This document shows, piece by piece, positions 42,437 to 51,270 of a DNA stretch of 64,000 bases. The translations under genes were made by a program, and so were the position numbers. A model generated the notes under the pieces. The model saw only the letters and a list, made by a program, of their open reading frames with translations. It was not told the DNA's origin and did not search any database. The stretch lies in the NCBI GenBank assembly GCA_001603955.1, contig LVAA01000014.1, positions 62,001-126,000 on the forward strand. The letters run 5' to 3'. Position 1 is the first letter of the stretch. Every line of letters starts with the position of its first letter. This DNA is from Syntrophobacterales bacterium Delta_02. GTDB taxonomy: Bacteria; Desulfobacterota; Syntrophorhabdia; Syntrophorhabdales; Syntrophorhabdaceae.

Positions 42437-43828
42437 ATGGAGATAGATGATATAGTTGTTGGCAGGCGTTACAGGGAAGAGCTTGGGGATATGGAGGACC
42501 TGAAACGCTCCATATCGGAACTGGGGCTTCTCCAGCCGATTGTGGTCCGAAAGGGAACGAATGAACTTGTTGCCGGCTATCGCAGGCTCAAAGCCCTCAA
42601 GGAACTCGGCATAACCTCCCTCGCCGAGGGCACCCATGTCAATCTCGTCGACATCGAGAGCCTTGTGCTCGGTGAACATGACGAGAACATCTGCAGGAAG
42701 GACTTCACGATATCGGAAAAAGTGGCCATCTTCGAGGCGGTCAAAGAGGAGCAATTGAGGATCGGTATGGAAAGGCAGATTCTCGCCGGTGCCCGCGGAC
42801 CAGGTGACAGAGCGGCTGGCGACCAGTTTGGCCTCGATGGGAACGAACACGCGAATGTAACGGGGACGGGTATCAACCGCAGGTACGGACACGCCAGGTC
42901 CCACGCGGCGAAGGTGGTGGGGCTCCATCAGAACACGCTGAGAAAAGCCTCGGAGATCGTGGCCGCCGCAAGGAAGGAGCCCCGGCGGTACGGTCATCTT
43001 GTGAGAGAAATGGACCTCTCCGGAAAGGTCGACCCCGTCTTCCAGAAATACCTCCAGGAAAGAGCGCGGCCTGCGGGCGGAGCGCATGGGCTTTGCCCCT
43101 CTCTTTCCCGCATGCTCTCGGATCGGCAGGGTTCGGTTCACGAGGCCTTATGCAGCGCCATGGCATGCATCTCCGTTAACCGCCAGGAGGAGCTTGTGCG
43201 CCGTTTTGCCCCCGTTCTCCACCTCGTAAGGCCCGCCGATCTCGATCAGGCGGCGAAGAAGCGGTCCGGCGGCAGCGGACCGGGAGAGCTCCCGGAAGAC
43301 GAGGTCTTTGTGCTTCTGAGAGACATTCTGGGACAGGTCGAGACCGCCTCGCTCGAGTGGGTCTTCATGCCGCAGGTGAGACAGGTAGCTTCTATCGTCA
43401 TGGACGTCGCAAAGGACCAGGTGTCCCCGACGCTCGACAAACTGGATTTCTTTATGATCGGTCTTGCCGGGTTTGTCGATATGGCGTGCAATTATCTCCA
43501 GGTGGCCAGGAAAGACGGGATAATCGGAGAACTTCCCGTTGATGTCCTCACGAGATACCTTGCGGTGATCGATGCCTTTGAGATGCTCTACGAAAGCAAG
43601 CTTCCCCGGCAGGTGGGTGCGTTGCGGATGAGAGAGTGCGGGCTTCGCCCCGGCGAGATGCCCGATACTGGGACCATGAGGGACCATGCGAACGCGATGA
43701 AGGCGAACGAAATGATAACAGACGCCGCGGAAGGTAGCATCCCGTACTACCACGGCCAGATCGCGAACCTCATTGAGAACCTCCGTGAGGGCGCCCGTCA
43801 ACTCACGCTTGTGGGGCAGAACGGTTGA
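42437..43828 (+). CDS. ParB-like DNA-binding protein with a long novel C-terminus
   Basis: A 463-residue protein. Residues 1-100 form the ParB/Srx N-terminal domain (LKRSISELGLLQPIVV, ELVAGYRRLKALKELG), the nucleotide-binding part of ParB. Residues about 145-210 contain a helix-turn-helix candidate (SHAAKVVGLHQNTLRKASEIV). The rest (about 215-463) is alpha-helical and unfamiliar, with LDKLDFFMIGLAGFVDMACNYLQVA. No ParA is adjacent, so it may be an orphan centromere-binding protein or a ParB-type transcription factor like KorB or Noc. GAGGGAGGGGG precedes the ATG, and a palindrome lies about 170 bp upstream. Confidence 0.75.
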   Translation: MEIDDIVVGRRYREELGDMEDLKRSISELGLLQPIVVRKGTNELVAGYRRLKALKELGITSLAEGTHVNLVDIESLVLGEHDENICRKDFTISEKVAIFEAVKEEQLRIGMERQILAGARGPGDRAAGDQFGLDGNEHANVTGTGINRRYGHARSHAAKVVGLHQNTLRKASEIVAAARKEPRRYGHLVREMDLSGKVDPVFQKYLQERARPAGGAHGLCPSLSRMLSDRQGSVHEALCSAMACISVNRQEELVRRFAPVLHLVRPADLDQAAKKRSGGSGPGELPEDEVFVLLRDILGQVETASLEWVFMPQVRQVASIVMDVAKDQVSPTLDKLDFFMIGLAGFVDMACNYLQVARKDGIIGELPVDVLTRYLAVIDAFEMLYESKLPRQVGALRMRECGLRPGEMPDTGTMRDHANAMKANEMITDAAEGSIPYYHGQIANLIENLREGARQLTLVGQNG

Positions 43829-43838
43829 CTCAATTGCT

Positions 43839-43868
43839 TTGACAAGGTCGCGACAGCTGTGGTAAAAA
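43839..43868 (+). promoter_or_regulatory. Sigma-70-type promoter for cysS
   Basis: TTGACA (43839-43844), an 18-bp spacer and TAAAAA (43863-43868) precede cysS. Transcription would start near 43875, leaving only about 7 nt before the ATG at 43882. cysS has no Shine-Dalgarno sequence, which fits such a short leader. Confidence 0.5.
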
Positions 43869-43881
43869 TACGGTCAACACT

Positions 43882-45327
43882 ATGGCCTTGAAGGTTTACA
43901 ATACGATATCGGGCAGGAAAGAGGACTTCGCCCCCGTTACGGAAGGTGAGGTCAAGCTCTATGTCTGCGGCGTTACCGTTTACGACCACTGTCACATCGG
44001 TCACGCGAGGAGCGCCATCGTCTTCGACACCATATACCGGTACCTGCGCTCGAAAGGGTTCAACACCACGTACGTGCGGAACTTCACCGATATCGATGAC
44101 AAGATAATCAGAAGATCCCACGCGGAGAACATACCCTGGCGGGAAGTGGGCGAGACGTACATACGTTCCTTCTACGAAGACATGGATGCCCTGGGGGTGC
44201 TTCGGCCGGACCGCGAGCCCCGTGCCACGGAGCACATAGCAGACATGATAGCCCTCGTTGAAACCCTGATAAACAAGGGGCATGCCTACAACGTCGACGG
44301 TGATGTCTACTTTTCCGTCGATAGTTTCCGCGATTACGGCCAGCTCTCCGGGCGCCCTCTCGAGGAGATGGTCGCCGGAGCCAGGGTCGAGGTGGACGAG
44401 AAGAAGAAGAATCCCCTCGACTTCGCTCTTTGGAAAGCCTCCAAAGAGGGCGAACCTTCCTGGGATGCCCCCTTCGGGGCGGGGAGGCCGGGCTGGCACA
44501 TAGAGTGCTCCGCCATGAGCACCCTTTATCTCGGGAATCCCTTTGATATCCACGGCGGCGGGAAGGACCTCGTCTTTCCCCATCACGAGAACGAGAAGGC
44601 CCAGACCGAGGCGGCGACAGGGAAGAAGTTCGTCAATTACTGGGTACACAACGGTTTCGTCAACATCGACCGTGAGAAGATGTCGAAATCCATAGGCAAC
44701 ACGTTGCTCATCAAGGACTTCCTCAAAGAGTACCACCCCGAGGTCCTTCGTCTTTTCTACCTGTCCAATCATTACCGCAGTCCGGTAGATTACAGCAGTC
44801 AGTCCATCGAGGATGTCAACACGGCCCTTCACAGGCTCTATTACACGCGGGAGCGGGCGCTCGAGGCGCAGAAGGGCAAGACATTCGAGGCGCGGCCCTA
44901 TCCGCAGGCCGACGAGATCGCCCGGAAGTTCACCGAGGCCATGGATGACGATTTCAACTCCGCCCTTGCCCTCTCGCACGTGTTCGAGCTTTCAAAGGAG
45001 ATCAACAGGATGGTCGACGAAAAGGATGAGAGTGCTGCGGCACTCATCGCTTCCGCGGAGGCCGTGTATGAATCGCTTGCCGGTATTCTGGGGCTCCTCG
45101 GTGACAACCTTGCGTCCCTGGAATCCCGGGAGAAGGTCCGACATCTGGCCCGCATGGGCCTTGACGTTTCATTCGTCGAGGGCGCCATCAACGACCGTGT
45201 TGAGGCAAGGAAGAACAAGAACTTTCAGAAGGCCGACGAGATCAGGAATATGCTGGCGGACAAAGGGATCATGCTCCTTGACACACCCAAAGGCACACAG
45301 TGGCGGATAAAGACTTCAGTTTCTTAA
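43882..45327 (+). CDS. cysS: Cysteinyl-tRNA synthetase
   Basis: A 481-residue class I synthetase that charges tRNA-Cys. The zinc/cysteine site starts with LYVCGVTVYDHCHIGHAR (Cys29; HIGH motif at 38-41). WHIECSAMS and DIHGGGKDLVFPHHENE carry further zinc ligands, and KMSKS is at 266-270. The DALR anticodon-binding region and the closing FQKADEIRNMLADKGIMLLDTPKGTQWR are complete. Length is normal. It appears to form an operon with porC, which starts 14 nt downstream. Confidence 0.97.
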   Translation: MALKVYNTISGRKEDFAPVTEGEVKLYVCGVTVYDHCHIGHARSAIVFDTIYRYLRSKGFNTTYVRNFTDIDDKIIRRSHAENIPWREVGETYIRSFYEDMDALGVLRPDREPRATEHIADMIALVETLINKGHAYNVDGDVYFSVDSFRDYGQLSGRPLEEMVAGARVEVDEKKKNPLDFALWKASKEGEPSWDAPFGAGRPGWHIECSAMSTLYLGNPFDIHGGGKDLVFPHHENEKAQTEAATGKKFVNYWVHNGFVNIDREKMSKSIGNTLLIKDFLKEYHPEVLRLFYLSNHYRSPVDYSSQSIEDVNTALHRLYYTRERALEAQKGKTFEARPYPQADEIARKFTEAMDDDFNSALALSHVFELSKEINRMVDEKDESAAALIASAEAVYESLAGILGLLGDNLASLESREKVRHLARMGLDVSFVEGAINDRVEARKNKNFQKADEIRNMLADKGIMLLDTPKGTQWRIKTSVS

Positions 45328-45340
45328 AAGGAGAGAGTAT

Positions 45341-45892
45341 ATGTTAGAGGTCAGATTTCACGGAAGAGGTGGGCAGGGAGCCGTTACGTCCGCCGAGATC
45401 ATTGCACAGGCTGCCATCAAACAGGGTATGCGCGCGCAGGCATTCCCGAGCTTCGGTCCCGAACGCCGTGGAGCCCCCGTCCAGGCTTTTTTGCGTGTAT
45501 CCGACAAGCCCATCAGGCTGAGGTCGAAGGTCTACAAACCTGACACCGTTCTTATACTGGACCCCACCCTCATCGCCTCGGCAAACCCGACAGCCGGTCT
45601 CAAGCAGGGCGGATACATCATCATCAATTCCAACAAGTCTCCGGAGGAGTTGAAGAAGACCTTTCCGGGGCAGAACATCATCGCCGTCGACGCATCGAAG
45701 ATCGCCAAGGAAGAACTCGGTGTTCCCATAACGAATACCACGATGCTGGGGGCCCTCGTCCGGGCAACGCGCGTCGTCGAGCTCAGCACCCTGGAAGAGC
45801 CCGTTCGCAACCGCTTCGGCGTCAACGGCCAGAAGAACATCAATGCCTACACCAGGGCGTACAACGAAGCGACGGTGATAGAGGCAGAGTGA
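45341..45892 (+). CDS. porC: 2-oxoacid:ferredoxin oxidoreductase gamma subunit, alone
   Basis: A 183-residue gamma subunit of the pyruvate/2-oxoacid:ferredoxin oxidoreductase family (KGOR/POR gamma domain). Its signature is RFHGRGGQGAVTSAEIIA, followed by QAFPSFGPERRGAPVQAF. In these enzymes it completes the oxidative decarboxylation complex that passes electrons to ferredoxin in anaerobes. The alpha, beta and delta subunit genes that normally follow are absent here, so the partners must be elsewhere or the protein acts otherwise. AAAAGGAGAG lies just before the ATG. A large heptad inverted repeat follows the stop. Confidence 0.92.
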   Translation: MLEVRFHGRGGQGAVTSAEIIAQAAIKQGMRAQAFPSFGPERRGAPVQAFLRVSDKPIRLRSKVYKPDTVLILDPTLIASANPTAGLKQGGYIIINSNKSPEELKKTFPGQNIIAVDASKIAKEELGVPITNTTMLGALVRATRVVELSTLEEPVRNRFGVNGQKNINAYTRAYNEATVIEAE

Positions 45893-45903
45893 TAGAAACT
45901 GAC

Positions 45904-45995
45904 AATAACCAATGACCAACTACCAATGACCAGTCAAGAGACACTCAGTGGCAAAGATCTTTGCCCTGGTTATTGGAATGTGGTTATTGGTTATT
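45904..45995. repeat. Paired heptad inverted repeat (ACCAATG / TGGTTAT units)
   Basis: The left arm (45904-45933) is made of ACCAATG-like heptamers and the right arm (45966-45995) of TGGTTAT-like heptamers. The arms are reverse complements at 25 of 30 positions, and two of the mismatches become G-U pairs in RNA. The loop is 32 nt. It fills most of the gap between porC and the adenine deaminase gene. Confidence 0.75.
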
Positions 45996-46014
45996 CGATA
46001 ATTCGGGTCTTTCA

Positions 46015-47637
46015 ATGAAGACCATCTCCGGTAATATCGTCGATCTCCATAACGAGACCGTCTTTCCTGGAACAGTTCACATCGCTGATGGCGTCATAAC
46101 CGGCATTGACAGGGAGCGTTACTGGTATGACACCTATGTCCTTCCCGGTTTTGTGGATTCCCACGTTCATATCGAAAGCTCCATGCTCACGCCGGCCGGT
46201 TTTGCCCGCCTTGCCGTCGTCCACGGGACGGTGGCGACCGTGTCCGATCCCCACGAGATAGCCAATGTTCTGGGGCCGCAGGGCGTGCGCTTCATGATGG
46301 AGGACGCTGCGGGAATACCCTTCACCTTCGCCTTCGGTGCGCCTTCCTGCGTTCCCGCGAGCCCCTTCGAGACATCGGGTGCCGCGATAGGCCCCACCGA
46401 GACGGAGGCCCTCCTTGACGAAGAGGGTGTGGGTTATCTCAGCGAGATGATGAACGTCCCCGGTGTTGTCAGCGGCGACCCCGAAGTGCTGGCCAAGATC
46501 GACGCGGCCAGACGAAGGGGGAAGCCGGTGGACGGGCACGCTCCGGGTCTGCGGGGAGAAGGGTTGCGAAGGTATGTGACAGCGGGCATATCCACGGACC
46601 ACGAATCCTTCGAGCTTGAAGAGGCGGCGGAGAAGATCTCGCTGGGTATGAAGGTGCTGATCCGTGAAGGGTCGGCGGCAAGGAATTTCGATACCCTCTA
46701 CCCCCTTATTGCCGAGTTTCCCGATCTCTGCATGCTTTGTACCGATGATCAGCACCCCGATTCCCTCGTAAAAGGCCACATCAACACGCTTGCCGCGCGG
46801 GCCATCAGGAAAGGGGTGGACGTCATGAAGGTCTTGAGATGTGCCTGCGTCAACCCTGTCCTTCACTACGGTCTCAATGTGGGCCTGCTCAGGCCTTCAG
46901 ATCCCGCGGATATGATCGTTGTCGACAACCTCGAGAACCTTGAGGTCCTCAAGACCGTAGTGCACGGCGAGATCGTTGCCGAAGCTGGCGAAAGCCACAT
47001 TCCGCATCGCGGCGCCGTCCCGGTGAACGTGTTTCGGGCGACCGCCAGGAAGCCTGAGGATTTCCGGGTTGTCAGGAGGTTCGATGCAATCCGTGTCATC
47101 GGTGTCATAGAGGGTCAGGTTGTGACCTACGCTCACGTCGAGGTTCCAGCCCTGGCGGGTGACGCCGCGGTTTGCGATATCGACCGGGACATCCTGAAGA
47201 TAGCGGTTGTGAACCGCTATGCCGACGAGCCGCCCGCGGTCGCGTTCGTGAAAGGGTTCAATCTGAAAAAAGGTGCCATGGCCTCATCCATTGCCCATGA
47301 TTCCCATAATATCGTTGCTGTGGGCGTGAACGACGAGATGCTCTGCGACGCCGTCAATCTCGTCATTGAGAAGAAGGGTGGCATATCGCTCGTCTCGGAG
47401 GACATGAAGATGGTGCTGCCCCTTCCGGTGGCAGGACTTATGTCGAACGAGGATGGTTACAGCGTGGCCGAAAGATACAGCCGTCTTACCTCGCTTGCCC
47501 GGGACCTGGGCACGACGCTGCAGGCGCCCTTCATGACGCTTTCCTTCATGGCCCTGGTAGTGATCCCGAAACTCAAGCTGAGCGACAGGGGGCTTTTCGA
47601 CGCAGAGAGATTCGCTTTCACCGAACTCTTCGTGTGA
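46015..47637 (+). CDS. ade: Adenine deaminase
   Basis: A 540-residue amidohydrolase-superfamily enzyme that converts adenine to hypoxanthine plus ammonia for purine salvage. Metal ligands are in LPGFVDSHVHIESSML. The adenine deaminase signatures are TVATVSDPHEIANVLG, VDGHAPGL, TDHESFELEEA and LCTDDQHPDSL. The C-terminal domain contains AHDSHNIVAVG and GGISLV. Length fits AdeC. The start at ATG 46015 was chosen; the frame is open to 45961, but that part overlaps the repeat element. Confidence 0.93.
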   Translation: MKTISGNIVDLHNETVFPGTVHIADGVITGIDRERYWYDTYVLPGFVDSHVHIESSMLTPAGFARLAVVHGTVATVSDPHEIANVLGPQGVRFMMEDAAGIPFTFAFGAPSCVPASPFETSGAAIGPTETEALLDEEGVGYLSEMMNVPGVVSGDPEVLAKIDAARRRGKPVDGHAPGLRGEGLRRYVTAGISTDHESFELEEAAEKISLGMKVLIREGSAARNFDTLYPLIAEFPDLCMLCTDDQHPDSLVKGHINTLAARAIRKGVDVMKVLRCACVNPVLHYGLNVGLLRPSDPADMIVVDNLENLEVLKTVVHGEIVAEAGESHIPHRGAVPVNVFRATARKPEDFRVVRRFDAIRVIGVIEGQVVTYAHVEVPALAGDAAVCDIDRDILKIAVVNRYADEPPAVAFVKGFNLKKGAMASSIAHDSHNIVAVGVNDEMLCDAVNLVIEKKGGISLVSEDMKMVLPLPVAGLMSNEDGYSVAERYSRLTSLARDLGTTLQAPFMTLSFMALVVIPKLKLSDRGLFDAERFAFTELFV

Positions 47638-47640
47638 GGC

Positions 47641-47760
47641 CGTTCAAAAGTTCAAGGGTTCAAGGGAAAAACGGGCGGTACGGGAGAATTTGACGGGGAG
47701 GCCGGTCGTCAACACAATTACTGACCGGGACACTTCTCTGTTCCTTGAACTTTCGAACGG
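47641..47760. repeat. Paired inverted repeat (GTTCAAGG units) with a nested hairpin
   Basis: The left arm has three 8-nt units (GTTCAAAA, GTTCAAGG, GTTCAAGG). Bases 47641-47659 match the reverse complement of 47742-47760 at 18 of 19 positions. Inside, CCGGTC (47702-47707) and GACCGG (47723-47728) make a second stem. It lies between the convergent ends of ade and the GGDEF/HD-GYP gene and may also act as a terminator. Confidence 0.7.
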
Positions 47761-47765
47761 TTGCC

Positions 47766-49568
47766 CTAGGCCACTATTTTGACGAATTTCTCGACGAGAT
47801 CGGGATCGAACTGGCTTCCGGCGCATCGACGCAGTTCTTTGAGGGCATCCTCCCTGGATATCGCTTTGCGGTGAGGCCGGCCGCTTGTCATCGATTCGTA
47901 GGCGTCCGCTATGGCCATGATCCTGCTTTCAAGGGGGATCTCCTCACCTGCGAGGCCCAGGGGGTACCCGCTGCCATCCCACCATTCGTGATGTTTCAGG
48001 ATGTAGTCCGCTATGGGTGTCAGGTTTGCGGCGGACTGGGCGATGCGATGTCCGATATCACAGTGCTTGTGTACCTCCTGGAGTTCATCCGCGGTAAGGC
48101 TGGCCGATTTCAGAAGTATGCGGTCGTGAATGCTGACATTCCCGATGTCGTGGAACTGAGCAAGGAGCGCAAGGTCCTTCAGGCGTTTCTCTGTCAGGCC
48201 TGCGGCGTCTCCCAGAACGGTCACGAGCTGCCTCAAACGTTTCAGGGATTGCTTCGTCGTGATGCCCCTGTTCTCGACGGTGTTCAGGAGGTTCTTCACT
48301 ATCACGTTGCGCGCGTGCTGGCTGCCGAAGATCTTCTCCTGGTACATGGCGTTATCGGCTTCTCTATACAGCTCCGCCATGCTCTGGCCGGGACCGGTAC
48401 GAATGGCAAACCCCGTGGAAATACCGAGGGGAAGACCGGGGTTTTTCTTGTTGTACGTTTGGACACTGGTCCTGATCCTGGCGCAGATCTCCTCGACCTT
48501 CGACCTGGGGCTGTTCGGCAGGAGTATGGCGAACTCGTCTCCTCCCACGCGCGCGACGACGTCGCTCTCGCGGAAAGACTTTCGGATAACCTGTGAAGCG
48601 ACGGTAAGGAGTTCATCACCCTTGTCGTGCCCCAGGGTGTCGTTGACAAGTTTCAGGCCATCTATATCGCACATGATGAGCCCGACGATATCGAACCGGT
48701 TGTTGTCGAGACGGTGCATCTCCTCCTCGAAATAGGCCCGGTTATAAAGGTTTGTCAGAGGGTCGTGGAGGCTCAGGTATTTCAGCTTCTCTTCCGTCTT
48801 CTTGAGGTCGGTGATCTCCTTCGACACGACGGCAACGAACCTGACCTCCCCGGTGCGTGCTTCGACTATGGGGCTCAGTGTGCGCAGCATCCAGCGCTGT
48901 CCGTTCTTTCCGCTCATGTGCTCATAACGATGGGATGCTCCCGTCTCAAAGACCTTCTCGACGTACCCCGCGAACTGGAGCGTGTCCTGGGTGTCATGGA
49001 AGTCGCTGTACCGCTTGCCGATGATGTTCGCCTCGGTCACACACAGCCTCGCGAGTACCTGTCTGTTGACGAAGAGATAGGTGCCTTCGCGATCGATCAT
49101 GTAGATGGAGTCATCCGTGGACTCGATGAGGGAGCGGTACTTCTCCTCGCTTGAGATGACCTTCTTGCCGACGCGCATGAGGTCGCTGATGTCCACGAAG
49201 TGTATGGCCATGCGCGTCGTGCCGGCAATGGGTTGCCGGAAGATCTGGACGTCCTTGAAGGAGCCGTTCCTGGCGGCCAGCTTGAACTCGTAAGTGTGAG
49301 CGGGGGTCGAGGTGCCCTGGTCCAGGAAGGCACGGTACTGCGTCATCCTTGTGAGATCGCCGTTGACGACAAGCTCGGACCATTTCTTCTTTCCCACCAG
49401 GTCGGATCGGCGATACCCTGACAGTTCAAGGAACCGCCTGTTCACGTGGGAGATCGTTCCGTCGCTCCCGGCGATAACGGCGGCGATCTCCGAGCATTCA
49501 AAAAGAAGCTGATACAGGTTGTCGTTTTCCCTTATCTTCTTTGTCATGCGGTCTTTAATGCCACTCAT
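47766..49568 (-). CDS. PAS-PAS-GGDEF-HD-GYP cyclic-di-GMP protein
   Basis: A 600-residue soluble signalling protein. PAS 1 is at about 17-130 and PAS 2 at about 140-260. The GGDEF diguanylate cyclase domain (about 265-425) has an intact VGGDEF motif and the DIDGLKLVND metal loop. The HD-GYP phosphodiesterase-like domain (about 430-598) keeps GSGYPLGL. However, it reads FHDIGNVSI where active enzymes have HDIGK, and lacks the usual preceding histidine (SLKRLRQL). It probably makes cyclic-di-GMP, while the HD-GYP part may be a weak enzyme or a sensor. The start has no clear ribosome binding site; an internal ATG at 49547 is an alternative. Confidence 0.9.
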   Translation of the reverse strand: MSGIKDRMTKKIRENDNLYQLLFECSEIAAVIAGSDGTISHVNRRFLELSGYRRSDLVGKKKWSELVVNGDLTRMTQYRAFLDQGTSTPAHTYEFKLAARNGSFKDVQIFRQPIAGTTRMAIHFVDISDLMRVGKKVISSEEKYRSLIESTDDSIYMIDREGTYLFVNRQVLARLCVTEANIIGKRYSDFHDTQDTLQFAGYVEKVFETGASHRYEHMSGKNGQRWMLRTLSPIVEARTGEVRFVAVVSKEITDLKKTEEKLKYLSLHDPLTNLYNRAYFEEEMHRLDNNRFDIVGLIMCDIDGLKLVNDTLGHDKGDELLTVASQVIRKSFRESDVVARVGGDEFAILLPNSPRSKVEEICARIRTSVQTYNKKNPGLPLGISTGFAIRTGPGQSMAELYREADNAMYQEKIFGSQHARNVIVKNLLNTVENRGITTKQSLKRLRQLVTVLGDAAGLTEKRLKDLALLAQFHDIGNVSIHDRILLKSASLTADELQEVHKHCDIGHRIAQSAANLTPIADYILKHHEWWDGSGYPLGLAGEEIPLESRIMAIADAYESMTSGRPHRKAISREDALKELRRCAGSQFDPDLVEKFVKIVA

Positions 49569-49602
49569 TATATCATCGGCGAACGGGCATTTCCAACACT
49601 AT

Positions 49603-50988
49603 TCAATCCGTGAATATCTTGCCGGGATTCAGGATGCCCCGGGGGTCAAAGGCCGCCTTTATGCGCCTCATGAGCGGCAACGCCTCTCCTCCTATCTGCA
49701 TAGGGAGGTAATCCATGACCGTGAGGCCCACCCCGTGCTCACCCGTGAGGGATCCCCCCATGGCTATCGTTTCCCTGTATATCAGTTCCAGGAGCCGGTA
49801 CGCCTCTTCCAGTTCCGAGAAGTTCCTGCGGCGGTGGAGGATGGTGACGTGGAGGTTGCCGTCCCCGGCATGGCCGTAGGTGGCTATCCTGATGGCGTCA
49901 CTGTGTTCGAGCCTGCCTGTGAACCTGACGAGAAAAGGGAGATTGTAGCGGGGGACGACGACATCTGCCTCAAGATGGTCTTTGCCGAGCGCCTTGAGCG
50001 ACGGCAGTACCTCCCTGCGGTATGTCCAGAGCCGTTCCGCCTCCGCTTTGTCCGCGGCCAGGCGGGCTTCCGTCACGCCCGGGGATCGTTGGCACAGGTT
50101 GGCTATCTCCAGCGCCTCGGCCTCGACCTCCTCTTTGCCGTGGCCGTCCGTCTCGATAAGCACCAGCGCTGCGGCATCCCTCGGCAAGGCGGCGCCGAGA
50201 TGGTCGGCAACGGTGTTTATGGCAATGTTGTCCATGAGCTCGACGGCGCAGGGAACGATCCCGGAGCGGAAAACGGCGACGATCAGGTCGGCGGCCTCCG
50301 CTAGATCGCTGAGATATGCCACGACGGTACGGCGCACCCGGGGCCTCATGAGGAGCCGTAGCGTTATCTTTGTTATAATTGCGAGCGTCCCTTCGGACCC
50401 GACGAGAAGCGAGATGAGGTCGTACCCCGCAACGTTCTTCACCGTCTTTCCGCCGATGGTTATCACCTCGCCCGATGGTAGAACGGCCTCGAGGCCCCTG
50501 ACATAATCCCTGGTGACGCCATACTTGACCGCCCGCGTATACCCCGCGTTCTCCGCGACGTTGCCGCCAAGGGTGCTGTCGACCGTACTCGACGGGTCCG
50601 GGGGAAAGAAGAGCCCTCTCCTGCCCAGCTCGATCTGCAGATCGTTGGATATGACGCCGGGTTCCACCACTGCGAACATGTTGGCCTCGTCGATCTCGAG
50701 GACACGGTTCAGGTGCGAAAAGGCGAGGACGACACCACCGCGGACCGGCAGGGCGCCGCCCGAGAGGCCGGTTCTTCCACCCTGGGGTGTCACGGGTACC
50801 CCGTGGAGGCAGGCGCACTTCATGATACGCGAGACATCCCCGGTGCTCTCCGGGAGGAGGGCCACCTGCGGCATGTACTGCCGTTCTGTCGCATCATACG
50901 AAAAATGGGAAAGCTTTTCCCGGTCGAGAACGATCTGACCTTTCCTGAGAAACCCCCTCACCTCATCCAGGAACCGTTCGAAAGGCAT
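49603..50988 (-). CDS. glcD: FAD-linked 2-hydroxyacid dehydrogenase, GlcD type
   Basis: A 461-residue flavoprotein of the glycolate oxidase GlcD/D-lactate dehydrogenase family. The FAD-binding PCMH domain shows PVTPQGGRTGLSGGALP, VEPGVISNDLQ, DPSSTVDSTLGGNVAENAGY and YGVTRDYV. The C-terminal oxidase domain shows YGHAGDGNLHV and GEHGVGL. It oxidises glycolate or D-lactate and passes electrons to a partner Fe-S subunit or electron-transfer flavoprotein. No GlcE/GlcF gene is adjacent, so the electron acceptor is unknown. The ATG at 50988 is preferred over a TTG nine nt upstream. Confidence 0.92.
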   Translation of the reverse strand: MPFERFLDEVRGFLRKGQIVLDREKLSHFSYDATERQYMPQVALLPESTGDVSRIMKCACLHGVPVTPQGGRTGLSGGALPVRGGVVLAFSHLNRVLEIDEANMFAVVEPGVISNDLQIELGRRGLFFPPDPSSTVDSTLGGNVAENAGYTRAVKYGVTRDYVRGLEAVLPSGEVITIGGKTVKNVAGYDLISLLVGSEGTLAIITKITLRLLMRPRVRRTVVAYLSDLAEAADLIVAVFRSGIVPCAVELMDNIAINTVADHLGAALPRDAAALVLIETDGHGKEEVEAEALEIANLCQRSPGVTEARLAADKAEAERLWTYRREVLPSLKALGKDHLEADVVVPRYNLPFLVRFTGRLEHSDAIRIATYGHAGDGNLHVTILHRRRNFSELEEAYRLLELIYRETIAMGGSLTGEHGVGLTVMDYLPMQIGGEALPLMRRIKAAFDPRGILNPGKIFTD

Positions 50989-51270
50989 GATGGTCAATTA
51001 TATCCGGGCATTCCCGATGGAGCAAGAAAATAAAGGCTCGGCCGGTCCTGCCGGAGGAGAAGTCGGGAAATGAGGTCCAAATACGGGTCAGGCAAGAGCG
51101 CAGAACGCGTCAATAGCCCGTTAAGCACCCACGAAGACACGTTAGTACCAATCCCGTTTCACGGCAGGTATGGCGAGGTGTACAATCCCAGCAGTTGATG
51201 CCGTTGCACCAAGTTATTTCATGGCAGATCGGGTCGATCCGATAAACCAGCCAAGGAAAAGGGGAATGTG

